Part shown: positions 8,114 through 16,627 of the stretch, one piece after another
Layout of the letters: each line of letters begins with the position of its first letter
Numbering within the stretch: the first letter of the stretch is position 1
NCBI GenBank assembly: GCA_016219965.1
Contig: JACRJM010000007.1
Span: 310,001-374,000, forward strand
Length of the DNA stretch: 64,000 nucleotides
Reading direction: 5' to 3'
Source: Candidatus Schekmanbacteria bacterium
Lineage (GTDB): Bacteria; Schekmanbacteria; GWA2-38-11; J061
Notes under the pieces: generated by a model
What the model saw: only the letters and a program-made list of their open reading frames with translations
Told to the model about the DNA's origin: nothing
Databases searched by the model: none
Made by a program: the position numbers and the translations under genes

Positions 8114-8181
8114 AAATGGTTTGGCAGTCCCGTGCAGGCTTAAAACTTCATGCGCCTGTTACGGAATTTGCCAAACCATTT
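8114..8181. repeat. 68-base nested inverted repeat at the edge of the R-M locus
   Basis: Perfect outer arms AAATGGTTTGGCA (8114-8126) and TGCCAAACCATTT (8169-8181), with inner near-complementary segments CCGT/ACGG and CAGGC/GCCTG, so the whole unit folds into one long hairpin. No open frame and no T-run follow. It could be a small mobile or REP-like element, or a structured RNA. It sits exactly between the dehydrogenase operon and the AT-rich R-M genes. Confidence 0.6.
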
Positions 8182-8297
8182 ATCAAAAGAGCTTTCAAAG
8201 TAAATTATCATTCGCTATACTAAATATTATTAAAATATAAACCATTTTAAAAAATAAAAATTTAGGAACTATAATTGCTTATTTACATAAATTAATT

Positions 8298-9818
8298 ATG
8301 AAAGCTGAACTATCAAACACATTAGACATTACACGTAAACACATAAACGGCAATAGCTGTCGACAGGAACGGTCGAGAATTGGACAGTTCTTAACACCCG
8401 CTAAAATTGCACAGTTTATGGCATCATTATTTAAGCAGGATAGAGAGCATGTTAGGATTTTGGATTCTGGAGCCGGCGTAGGTGTTCTGTTTGCTGCTTG
8501 CATTGAAATGTTACTTTTGAGGAAACAGCGTCCACTTTCGATTAAGGTAGTTGCATACGAAAATGATAAATCTGTTTTGCCACATTTGAATGAAACAATG
8601 TTGAGATGTAAATCTATATGTAAAGAAGCAGACATTCCATTTTTAGGAGAAATACGCACGGAAGATTTTTTAACAAGCGCCATAGCACAAACAGAGGATG
8701 GACTTTTTGCAGTTCAGTGTGAACGGTTTACTCATGCAATTCTGAATCCACCGTATAAAAAAATCTCTGAGCAATCAGCGACACGCAGATTGCTCGATGC
8801 AGCCGGAGTTGAGGTATCTAACCTATATGCTGCTTTCGTATGGTTATCAGCCCAAATGTTAGAGTCTACAGGTGAATTAGTAGCAATTACTCCCCGGAGT
8901 TTTTGTAATGGTCCATATTTCCGCCGATTCCGCATTGCACTGCTGGATATGATGAGTCTGCAACATATTCACTCGTTTAAATCCCGCAAAAAAGCATTCG
9001 GAGATGATAATGTTTTACAGGAAAATGTGATTTATTATGCCATCAGAGGAGAGCGAAAACCTGATTGCTTGATAATCTCTTCATCTGAAGCCATGGATTT
9101 TGAAAAAGCAACGGAAAGATCTGTGCCATATGAGCATGTGATTTTACCGGGTGATCGCGATGCCTTTATTTATCTTATAATGAGCAATGGAGATGACAGA
9201 ATAATGGAGCAAATGAGAAATTTTGCAACATCACTCGATGAGCTAGACTTGGATGTTTCCACAGGTCGTGTTGTGGATTTTCGAGCAGAGGATCATCTTC
9301 GTTTTCTACCAGAACATGGTACTGCGCCACTCATCTATCCATGTCATTTCGAAGATGGTTTTGTAAATTGGCCTGCTAAATCAGGAAAGAAATCGAATGC
9401 GATTATTATCACAGAGCGTACAGAAGATTTATTGATAGACAATAGATATTATGTCCTCACCAAGCGTTTTTCATCAAAAGAAGAGAGGCGACGCATTGTT
9501 GCTGCGGTATATGATCCCCACAAGATTAAAACTTCGCTTGTTGGGTTTGAGAACCACCTGAATTATTTTCATTCACGAGGTAAGGAGTTATCTGCAAACA
9601 TGGCCAATGGTTTAGCCTTGTACCTTAATTCTTCGCTCTGTGACCAATATTTTAGACTGTTTAGCGGACATACACAGGTCAATGCCACTGATCTTAGGAA
9701 AATGCGTTATCCTACCCGCCAGCAGTTGTTACAGCTAGGGGCACACATAAAGCATCGAATGCCTGATCAGGAAACAGTGGATCTTCTTTTGAAAAAAATA
9801 TGCAAAAATGATTGCTAA
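8298..9818 (+). CDS. Type II DNA adenine N6-methyltransferase (BsuBI/PstI type)
   Basis: A 506-residue DNA methyltransferase. The SAM-binding motif I region is ILDSGAGVGVLFAA (near residues 55-68) and the catalytic amino-methyltransferase motif IV is NPPY (near residue 151), typical of N6-adenine enzymes. The C-terminal half is the target-recognition part. It overlaps by 11 bases a downstream gene of the BsuBI/PstI restriction endonuclease family, whose members recognise CTGCAG, so it probably methylates the adenine of that site (inference). It is noticeably more AT-rich than the upstream operon, suggesting acquisition by transfer. The start ATG lies in an AT-rich leader with no strong ribosome site. 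Confidence 0.9.
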   Translation: MKAELSNTLDITRKHINGNSCRQERSRIGQFLTPAKIAQFMASLFKQDREHVRILDSGAGVGVLFAACIEMLLLRKQRPLSIKVVAYENDKSVLPHLNETMLRCKSICKEADIPFLGEIRTEDFLTSAIAQTEDGLFAVQCERFTHAILNPPYKKISEQSATRRLLDAAGVEVSNLYAAFVWLSAQMLESTGELVAITPRSFCNGPYFRRFRIALLDMMSLQHIHSFKSRKKAFGDDNVLQENVIYYAIRGERKPDCLIISSSEAMDFEKATERSVPYEHVILPGDRDAFIYLIMSNGDDRIMEQMRNFATSLDELDLDVSTGRVVDFRAEDHLRFLPEHGTAPLIYPCHFEDGFVNWPAKSGKKSNAIIITERTEDLLIDNRYYVLTKRFSSKEERRRIVAAVYDPHKIKTSLVGFENHLNYFHSRGKELSANMANGLALYLNSSLCDQYFRLFSGHTQVNATDLRKMRYPTRQQLLQLGAHIKHRMPDQETVDLLLKKICKNDC

Positions 9819-10782
9819 AAAAGCTGAGATAGAAAAAACAAAGCGTAAGATTAGGGAAGCTCTAAAGATTTTGGAACTGCTTGGTTTTCCTAAACAGCAA
9901 CTGAATGAACGATCTGCTCTAACACTGCTTTCTTTATTAGACCTCAAACCTAACGAGAAGTGGGAATCAGCAAAAGATAAATTAATTGGAATTACACCAA
10001 TGATGGAATTCTTTGCTAAATATTATGGTAAACAATATGCCCCTAATAGTAGAGAAACAGTCCGTCGCCAGACAGTTCATCAATTTGTACAGGCGGCGCT
10101 GATTGTTCCTAACCCGGATAACCCCTCCAGACCAACAAACAGCGGGAAAACAGTTTATCAAATTGAGCCGGCTGCTTTAAAACTTCTTCGAGAGTTTGGT
10201 AAACCAAGTTGGAATAAATATTTACGCGAGTATCTACGCACAGTAAAAACACTCAAACAACTCTATGCGCGGGAACGAGATATAAATCGCATCCCTGTGA
10301 AAATATCAAATGTTTTGGATATTAAGCTTTCACCGGGTGGTCAAAACGTATTGGTGAAAAAAATTATTGATGATTTTTGTCCGATTTTTACACCAGGAGG
10401 TTACGTCATATATGTAGGTGACACACAGTCTAAATGGGCATTTTTTGATTCACATGCACTTAAAAAGTTAGGGGTTGAGATAGAAGAGCATGGCAAGATG
10501 CCCGATGTCGTAGTGCATTACGTAGAAAAGAACTGGCTCGTTCTGATTGAAGCAGTTACCAGTCACGGGCCAGTAAATCCCAAAAGACGACAGGAATTAC
10601 AAAAATTATTTTCAGGCTCTAAAGCTGGACTAGTATATGTAACTGCTTTTATTGATCGCCGGACAATGGTAAAATATCTTGATGATATATCCTGGGAAAC
10701 TGAAGTCTGGATAGCTGACTCGGCTACACATCTAATTCACTTCAATGGGGAACGATTCCTCGGCCCCTATGAAGATTCTTGA
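9808..10782 (+). CDS. Type II restriction endonuclease, BsuBI/PstI family
   Basis: A 324-residue protein. The N-terminal half is a helical DNA-binding region with RRQTVHQFVQAALIVPNPD; the C-terminal half carries a nuclease core with MPDVVVHYVEKNWLVLIEAV, where Asp and Glu sit in a PD-(D/E)XK-like arrangement. The region from FTPGGYVIYVGDTQSKWA to the C-terminus follows the BsuBI/PstI endonuclease family pattern; members cleave CTGCAG. The start overlaps the methyltransferase stop by 11 bases, the usual tight methylase-first arrangement that protects the host. No controller protein is seen. Sites matching CTGCAG exist in this window (for example near 5522 and 11013), so the host needs the methylase. 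Confidence 0.9.
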   Translation: MIAKKAEIEKTKRKIREALKILELLGFPKQQLNERSALTLLSLLDLKPNEKWESAKDKLIGITPMMEFFAKYYGKQYAPNSRETVRRQTVHQFVQAALIVPNPDNPSRPTNSGKTVYQIEPAALKLLREFGKPSWNKYLREYLRTVKTLKQLYARERDINRIPVKISNVLDIKLSPGGQNVLVKKIIDDFCPIFTPGGYVIYVGDTQSKWAFFDSHALKKLGVEIEEHGKMPDVVVHYVEKNWLVLIEAVTSHGPVNPKRRQELQKLFSGSKAGLVYVTAFIDRRTMVKYLDDISWETEVWIADSATHLIHFNGERFLGPYEDS

Positions 10783-10799
10783 ATATATTTGAACATATT

Positions 10800-10816
10800 A
10801 TATGCGCGCTGCATAT
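10800..10816. promoter_or_regulatory. Orphan palindrome resembling the MNT/HEPN operator
   Basis: ATATGC-GCGCT-GCATAT followed by AAGAAATAA, just after the R-M stop codon. The right arm and following bases closely resemble the operator and leader of the MNT gene at 18444-18470 (TGCATATAAGGAATA). No gene follows on the plus strand, so it may be a relict promoter of a lost toxin-antitoxin pair. Confidence 0.35.
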
Positions 10817-10848
10817 AAGAAATAATCCATTAAAAAAACAAAAAAATA

Positions 10849-11466
10849 TTATTTTTTTCTTATAGCAAAACCCATTCCTAAAAGTCCGGCTCCAACCAGA
10901 AGCATAGTCGATGGCTCAGGTGCAGGAACAGAGATAGGAATAATTTTTGTAGAAAAATAAGACTTGTTAGCAAAATACGAATTCCCGCTTGGGTCCCAGA
11001 TCCATTCTGCAGTTGAGGATATAGGTGGATGATAACCCCATGGGCTCACACCGTTTAACCCGTAACTTACAGGGGCATTATATGCGTTGCCGAAACCGGT
11101 CGTATTTACATCCCAGTTGACCGTATCGGTGTTCAATGTATTAGTCCCGTTTTCAAACACGAAATTTGCATCATCTAATGTAAAAGTCCCAAGCAGTCCC
11201 TGGGGTCCACCCCAGTCAATACCATAGATGTGGATATAATTGGTAACGTTAGCTGTCAGCAGTGAGCCATAGCTGTAAGTTGCACCCCAATTACTGCCAT
11301 AACCTACAAGTGTACCTGGTATTAAATCATTGGTACTGATATAGAGATAAAACTCGTTATCAGTTGTAAGGCTCGAATTAAGGACTGTTGCATTAAGCTG
11401 TGAAGAGGTAAAAAGGAATAACGCAACGCAACATAATAATATTAAAAGATTAACTTTAAACTTCAT
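10849..11466 (-). CDS. PEP-CTERM sorting domain protein (exported)
   Basis: A 205-residue secreted protein. The start is placed at ATG 11464-11466 because an AAAGGGGG ribosome site lies just upstream; an in-frame ATG six codons earlier would put that site inside the gene. Residues 1-27 form a signal peptide. The body is Asn/Gly/Tyr-rich and beta-type, with no recognised enzyme domain. The C-terminus has the PEP-CTERM signal: PEPSTM, a hydrophobic stretch LLVGAGLLGMGFAI, then RKK. These are processed by an exosortase and are associated with extracellular polysaccharide; no exosortase gene is in the window. A sigma-54 promoter (11527-11542) and an upstream palindrome give it a regulated promoter. 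Confidence 0.9.
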   Translation of the reverse strand: MKFKVNLLILLCCVALFLFTSSQLNATVLNSSLTTDNEFYLYISTNDLIPGTLVGYGSNWGATYSYGSLLTANVTNYIHIYGIDWGGPQGLLGTFTLDDANFVFENGTNTLNTDTVNWDVNTTGFGNAYNAPVSYGLNGVSPWGYHPPISSTAEWIWDPSGNSYFANKSYFSTKIIPISVPAPEPSTMLLVGAGLLGMGFAIRKK

Positions 11467-11526
11467 ACTACCCCCTTTAAACAAAATAATTAATGCTACC
11501 CGGTTTATTTTTTCAGACGAGAACCA

Positions 11527-11542
11527 TGCAATTATTATGCCT
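11527..11542 (-). promoter_or_regulatory. Sigma-54 (RpoN) promoter of the PEP-CTERM gene
   Basis: Minus strand AGGCAT-AATAA-TTGCA, matching the -24 GG / -12 GC consensus with exact spacing. It lies about 60 bases upstream of the start codon. PEP-CTERM genes in several lineages are under RpoN and the PrsK/PrsR system, which supports the call. Confidence 0.7.
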
Positions 11543-11601
11543 AGCTAATGGACAGACTTAACATATTGAAATATTTAAAATAGCAAAAAACCTGATACTT
11601 T

Positions 11602-11648
11602 CAATTTGTTCAGAATTTCGACACAATGTCGGTTTTTTGGACAAATTG
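11602..11648. promoter_or_regulatory. 47-base nested palindrome, candidate enhancer-binding-protein site
   Basis: Outer arms CAATTTGT (11602-11609) and ACAAATTG (11641-11648) and inner arms CGACA-CAA-TGTCG (11619-11631) share one centre at 11625. It lies 60-106 bases upstream of the -24 element, the usual range for activators of sigma-54 promoters. It is also downstream of the activase gene, but no T-run follows, so a terminator is less likely. Confidence 0.5.
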
Positions 11649-11673
11649 GAAGTTATTTTCCACATCAAAACCA

Positions 11674-14600
11674 TCACTTCAAAAAATGCAGATATGGGCG
11701 CAGAACCCTGTTCTTGTCTGATGTAGTTCCATCATAGGTGATAGACACGATGGGAATCCCTATATCCTTTTCCACCTTCTTGTATATTGCCTCGCTGATA
11801 AGGCCGGGACAGCAGAAAATCGGATTAACATTGACTATAAATTTCAGATCAGAACAGTTTTCATAAAGATAATAAGCCTTGAGAAGGTTTTCTGCGGTCT
11901 CTCCTCCGTGTCTTACGTTAAACCCGTATTTAATAAGATATTCCAGCGGGTCACGTTTCAACTGGCAGGTGCCATTCTGTAAAATCGGCGCCGCAATGCT
12001 GATTATCTTTTTACTGAAAAGCTGCAATGTATTGTAAGCGACCTTGTCCCTAAGCAGTTCAAAATACCATCCCCTGGTCCACTGGATTTTAAAATGATTT
12101 CCTACTACCAGATTGATGGAATCAACTAAAGGAACAGTGACTGCTTCTGCACCGGCTTTTTCAAGCACCCTGATGAGACCCTGATTGAATGTATCATTAT
12201 CGCGCACATAGAGATCACCCACTACACCGACACCAGGGAGAGAACTTCTTTCAATTTCGACATTGAGAAAATCATCCACTATTGCTTTGAAAACATCCTC
12301 CTTTGATGCACCTCCTGCAAAACAATCAAATAGTTTGTCCAAAGATTTTCGGTAAATCCTGTCGGTCATACCATCATGCTTTTCACGGGGTCTGATCTTA
12401 TGAGTTATCTTCTGCACCAGTCCTGCAATAAGATATGACATGTATATCTCATACACTAACTCGATGGAGAGGTCAGTGGGAGGAAACCTGCTTACCAGCA
12501 CATCCACTTTTTCCATCCCTCCGGACAGCCTTTCGAGCATCTTCTTTATCATCACCGGGTATTGCGGAAGGTTGCATGATACCTGAGATTCAGTGTTGCT
12601 GAACAACGCTGTCTTTGCCGGGTCAAGACCATGTTTCTTTATGGTATGCTGGATACCCAGTGCCATTATGCTAACAGGAAGGCATTGCCCGTCATTGATC
12701 CTGAGGCTTCTCTGAAATATCTCCGGAGTCTCTTCAATCAGCATGGAATCGATACCGGCATTGATAAGTGCTCCCTGTATCAGCCTGCCGCTCAAAGGGT
12801 CATAGGATGGAATCAGATAGGTTTTCTTTTCAAATGTTTTTTTCAATCTGATCACAGGCCGCTTCGCTTTTAAATTAGAAACCGAATAATTACGAAAGGT
12901 CTCAATGGCAGCCTCAAGCCTTGTGTCATATCCTTCGCCTGCTTCATGGTCATCGATCTGCAAAATCAGATAAGGCTTCCCGTAATAATCCATAATCTCC
13001 CTGAAGTATGAGATAATAAATGAATCAGGGGAACATTTAAAGGCAGTGAGATAAATGGGAAAAAGCCCGGGAGTCTGCGCCACAATCTCAGCAGTCCTGA
13101 TAATAAGGTTCCCGTAATACCAGTGATTAAACCGGAGAAAATCCTTTGCTAGATCCAGGCGCTCCTCTTCAACAGGAACCATGTCCATCGAAAACGACTG
13201 GATTCCCATCCCTGCAAGCTTGTCCGGAATTTTTTTATTGAGAGCATTATTGAGCACCAGATAAGGTCGTCCCATGAGGACTATGCCAATATCATTTGAA
13301 GCTCCAAGCTGGCTCCGAAATAAATCCCGCAAGTCTGCCCTGCGCTCCCGGAACCAGTCCCAGGCAAGCTGGAATGCTTCTTCCACGAGATTAAACGATG
13401 TTCTTTCCTTCATCTCTTCCGGAAAACTGAGATATAGCTCCCGGATAGTCTCGTCAATATTTCCATTCATTTTCAGAACAGGCGCAATGAGTTTGCCTTC
13501 AAGGTCAAACCCCGGAATGCTACGAATAATGGGTATTGCGTAGCTTGAATAATAGCAGTATGACTTTGGCTCCTCTTCCTGTTTATTGTCGGGCATCTGT
13601 GTTGTATTTTCAAAAAGCTGTGGATAGAAAATAAAATCTGCCTCTCCTTCAAGCTCTCTTACATGGCCATGGAATTCAGTGAGCGGTGCACAGTATTCAG
13701 CGCCGCTTATTTCTTTTCCCTCTGAGATGCGTGATGTATCAGCGGTACTGACAATGAAAGTAAAACCAAGGCTTTTAAAGAACAACTGCCATAGAGGAAG
13801 ATATTCAATCATATTAAGAGTTGACGGCAATCCGATTTTGATTTGGGATGTGCTCTCTCCATTCTGATGTCTTTGCACTATGCCTGATGAAAACAATTCA
13901 TTACGGATTTCAATTGCATTGAACTGTATCCGGTTTCGCAGGCGTGAAAGAGAAAATTCCGGTCTTCTTATAACTGCACGTATCCCCCCTTTCTGAAACT
14001 CACCAAAGATGCTCACATCAGCATGTTCATAATGAGAGCTAGACTTTCCGGAAACATCAAAAACCCTTCGATGATTCCGCAAAAGATCAAAGCCCGAAAC
14101 CTCTTTTTTCCTGTATTCTATGTCATGCTCGACACGGCCGCACATATAGCCCCATCCAAGGGTTTCATCATCGAGCACAATGCTGTTTATTTTGCAGTGG
14201 TTCTTGCAGTAATCGCAGACATATTCATCAACAACAATCTGTTCTTTGTGAAGATCTCTCCTGAAACGGGAATCAAGCGAAAGTCCTGCATCTGCCATTT
14301 TCAGGCATACTCCAAGCGCACCTGTAAGATGGCAGAATTTCGAGACATAAATGGGTTTCCGGAGCTTTTGTTCAAATGCCATCACCAGTGCGTGATTTTT
14401 TGCTGTTGCGCCCTGGAAAGCAATGTGACTGCCGATCTTGTTTACATGGGCTACTTTTGAAAGATAATTATCTCTCACTGAATGAAGGGCTGCTGCCAGC
14501 AGCTCTTCACGGCTGTAACCGAGGCTAAGCATATGATTGAGATCTCTTTCCATGAACACCGTGCACCTGTCACTGATAAGCGGAGCCGGCGCATTCATGG

Positions 14601-16029
14601 CAAGTCCGGAATAATACTTAAGGTCAACTCCGAGGCGCCTTGCCTGTTCTTCGATGAAACTTCCCGTGCCTGCAGCACAGACATAATTCATCACAGAAAA
14701 AGTCACATTCCCTTTTTGCATCACCGTAAATTTTGCATCCTGCCCGCCGATTTCAATGATAGTGTCAATGTCGGGATTCAAATGATATGCTGCGCGGGCA
14801 TGGGCAGTAATCTCATCAACAGCAAAATCTGCGCGGGTCACACGCTGGATAAACTTACGTCCGGAGCCGGTTGTCCCTGTTCCTGTAATACTGAACTTGA
14901 CTGAAAGTCTTTTCTCAATTTCCTTTAAAGCCCGGGTAAGTTTCTGGACTGCGGGAATGGGTTGGCTCATAGTGCGGGTATAGAACCCTGCAAGCACTCT
15001 CTTATCCATACCCATAAGAATTGCTTTTGTGCTTGTTGAGCCGATGTCAAGCCCCAGATAACAGTCAATAGCCATCTGACTTTCAAGCTTTTCATATATA
15101 TCAATCTCAACATCATTACTGATAAACGACTGCCAGCTTGAAAAATCTGTGAGAGATGTCTTTCCCTCTGCTAAGGGAGGATAAAAATATGACCTCGAAA
15201 CCATTGCACCGGATAGAAGACTGCTCACCTCAATTAACGGCTCGCTGTCCTGGACAGGCTGATTTTCAGCCGCAGACAGGGCAGCACCGATTGCACCGGC
15301 GTATTCGCTGTCAGGAAATATTGTTAAAGGCTGATTCAGCGCTTCTTCCAGATACTGGACCACTTTCTTGTTCTTGCTGACACCACCTACTGCAAGAACT
15401 GGCTGAAGAATCTCGATGCTGTGGAAAAGAGTGTCACAGATATTCTGAGCTACACCATGGCAAAGGCCAGCGGCTATTGCCGGAAGGTCATAGCCCTGCT
15501 GCTGCATATGGACAAGGTCTGTTTTTGCGAATACTGCACAGCGGGTTGCAATCTTAGGAGGCTCTCCATGATATTTTTCAGCAAGGGCTGAAAGCTCCGT
15601 ACTTCCTCTAAGCCCAAGACGTGATGCCTGCTGGTCTAAAAATGAGCCGGTGCCAGCGGCACAGGCAGAATTGGATATGTATTTTTTATATCTGCCATTT
15701 CCATCAAAGAGTATGAGTCCGAAAGTTTCTCCACCGATTGTAATGATCGAGCGTGCTTCCGGGCAAACGTTTTTTACGCCTGCGATGATTGCAACCTGTT
15801 CATTAACCTCAATGCCGGAAGTAAAGAACTCACGTCCTTTTTCAGCAATAACCCCGAAACTGGCAAGCTTTCGAACAGGGAGGCTCCCAAGCATTTCTTC
15901 GAGGACTGCATATATTTTTCCGTTGTGGGGGCGGTAATCTTTGTATGCGACTGCTCTTCCATGATCAAGAAGAACAAGTGCGATTGAAACAGAGCCAATA
16001 TCTATTCCTGCTGATCTGCATTCCTTCAC
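11674..16029 (-). CDS. Giant acyl-CoA dehydratase activase/reductase-like protein (BadF/HgdC tandem + HgdB-like)
   Basis: A 1451-residue cytoplasmic protein. Two ASKHA-type activase domains come first: one with GIDIGSVSIALVLL and SACAAGTGSFLDQQ (residues ~1-270), a second with GLDIGSTSTKAIL and VCAAGTGSFIEEQARRLG (~320-580). The Cys before AAGTGSF in each would help hold a 4Fe-4S cluster at a dimer interface. A Cys motif CDYCKNHC follows, then DUF2229-like and HgdB/HgdD-like regions with several conserved Cys (for example NPIFCCPGLISEAIY near the C-terminus). Such activases use ATP to push an electron to low potential for a partner reductase or double-cubane cluster protein. Here activase and acceptor-like domains are fused. 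The substrate is unknown. The gene is isolated, with no dehydratase or CoA-transferase beside it. Confidence 0.85.
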   Translation of the reverse strand: MKECRSAGIDIGSVSIALVLLDHGRAVAYKDYRPHNGKIYAVLEEMLGSLPVRKLASFGVIAEKGREFFTSGIEVNEQVAIIAGVKNVCPEARSIITIGGETFGLILFDGNGRYKKYISNSACAAGTGSFLDQQASRLGLRGSTELSALAEKYHGEPPKIATRCAVFAKTDLVHMQQQGYDLPAIAAGLCHGVAQNICDTLFHSIEILQPVLAVGGVSKNKKVVQYLEEALNQPLTIFPDSEYAGAIGAALSAAENQPVQDSEPLIEVSSLLSGAMVSRSYFYPPLAEGKTSLTDFSSWQSFISNDVEIDIYEKLESQMAIDCYLGLDIGSTSTKAILMGMDKRVLAGFYTRTMSQPIPAVQKLTRALKEIEKRLSVKFSITGTGTTGSGRKFIQRVTRADFAVDEITAHARAAYHLNPDIDTIIEIGGQDAKFTVMQKGNVTFSVMNYVCAAGTGSFIEEQARRLGVDLKYYSGLAMNAPAPLISDRCTVFMERDLNHMLSLGYSREELLAAALHSVRDNYLSKVAHVNKIGSHIAFQGATAKNHALVMAFEQKLRKPIYVSKFCHLTGALGVCLKMADAGLSLDSRFRRDLHKEQIVVDEYVCDYCKNHCKINSIVLDDETLGWGYMCGRVEHDIEYRKKEVSGFDLLRNHRRVFDVSGKSSSHYEHADVSIFGEFQKGGIRAVIRRPEFSLSRLRNRIQFNAIEIRNELFSSGIVQRHQNGESTSQIKIGLPSTLNMIEYLPLWQLFFKSLGFTFIVSTADTSRISEGKEISGAEYCAPLTEFHGHVRELEGEADFIFYPQLFENTTQMPDNKQEEEPKSYCYYSSYAIPIIRSIPGFDLEGKLIAPVLKMNGNIDETIRELYLSFPEEMKERTSFNLVEEAFQLAWDWFRERRADLRDLFRSQLGASNDIGIVLMGRPYLVLNNALNKKIPDKLAGMGIQSFSMDMVPVEEERLDLAKDFLRFNHWYYGNLIIRTAEIVAQTPGLFPIYLTAFKCSPDSFIISYFREIMDYYGKPYLILQIDDHEAGEGYDTRLEAAIETFRNYSVSNLKAKRPVIRLKKTFEKKTYLIPSYDPLSGRLIQGALINAGIDSMLIEETPEIFQRSLRINDGQCLPVSIMALGIQHTIKKHGLDPAKTALFSNTESQVSCNLPQYPVMIKKMLERLSGGMEKVDVLVSRFPPTDLSIELVYEIYMSYLIAGLVQKITHKIRPREKHDGMTDRIYRKSLDKLFDCFAGGASKEDVFKAIVDDFLNVEIERSSLPGVGVVGDLYVRDNDTFNQGLIRVLEKAGAEAVTVPLVDSINLVVGNHFKIQWTRGWYFELLRDKVAYNTLQLFSKKIISIAAPILQNGTCQLKRDPLEYLIKYGFNVRHGGETAENLLKAYYLYENCSDLKFIVNVNPIFCCPGLISEAIYKKVEKDIGIPIVSITYDGTTSDKNRVLRPYLHFLK

Positions 16030-16195
16030 GTCTAACCACCATCACATTAATGTGGAATGTCTGAACATGGAACAGTATATATTTTTCAGAATTTATTTCT
16101 AACTTCTGTTTACTCCTATGAGCTAAATTTTAGATATAGGCAATAGAAAAAGATATTGAAAAGAGTCAAAAAATATATTCAGAGATTCCATATTT

Positions 16196-16321
16196 GTCAT
16201 TGCGAGCAACGCGAAGCAATCTCGTAGTTACTGTCATTTCCTTATTTCTTCTTGTCATTCCCGTGCAAACGGGAATCCAGTCTTTTTTCTGTTCATTCTT
16301 TTGCGTGCCCAAAAGAATGAA
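16196..16321. repeat. Cluster of three short dispersed palindromic repeats
   Basis: Three unrelated hairpin-forming repeats lie in succession: GTCATTGCGAGCAACGCGAA... at 16196-16224; ATTCCCGT-gcaa-ACGGGAAT at 16257-16276; and TTCATTCTTTTG/CAAAAGAATGAA at 16292-16321. The first two match repeat types I know from many environmental genomes. This 598-base gap between the activase and kinase genes otherwise holds no gene I can support. Confidence 0.6.
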
Positions 16322-16330
16322 CCAAGAAAA

Positions 16331-16458
16331 GGGCACCCCAGAAAATTTCCGGACGGTTAGCTCAGTCGTCCTTCAGTAAATTTTTTCAACTCGCACGTCC
16401 TGCGCTCAAACAAGAAAAAATTTCTAACCTTCAGGACTTCCCTCGCTCACCTGAAATT
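16331..16458 (+). repeat. Left copy of a ~125-base imperfect inverted repeat flanking the HipA-like gene
   Basis: Starts GGGCACCCCAGAAAATTTCC and ends near CTCACCTGAAATTTT. The reverse complement of 18271-18393 aligns along its length, sharing blocks such as AATTTTTTCAACTCG, CTTCAG/CTTCGG and CTCACCTGAA. The two copies face each other across about 1.8 kb. Confidence 0.6.
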
Positions 16459-16627
16459 TTCAATGGGGTTAAAAAAAAGAAGTAAGATGTCTCCAGAATT
16501 TAATATTGATATATGTAATAAAGCTAAGATATATTTAAAATACAAATAAATCATATCATAAATGAAAATACAGATTAACATCTATAAGCAACACCTAACC
16601 TAGATTGATGACTAAGGATTTGTTTCG

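Noticed and set aside
8114-8181. Integron attC site
   Set aside because: The arms lack the RYYYAAC/GTTRRRY core sites and no integrase is near.
16030-16627. CRISPR array in the repeat-rich gap
   Set aside because: The repeats are three different palindromes occurring once each, with no regular direct repeat or spacers.
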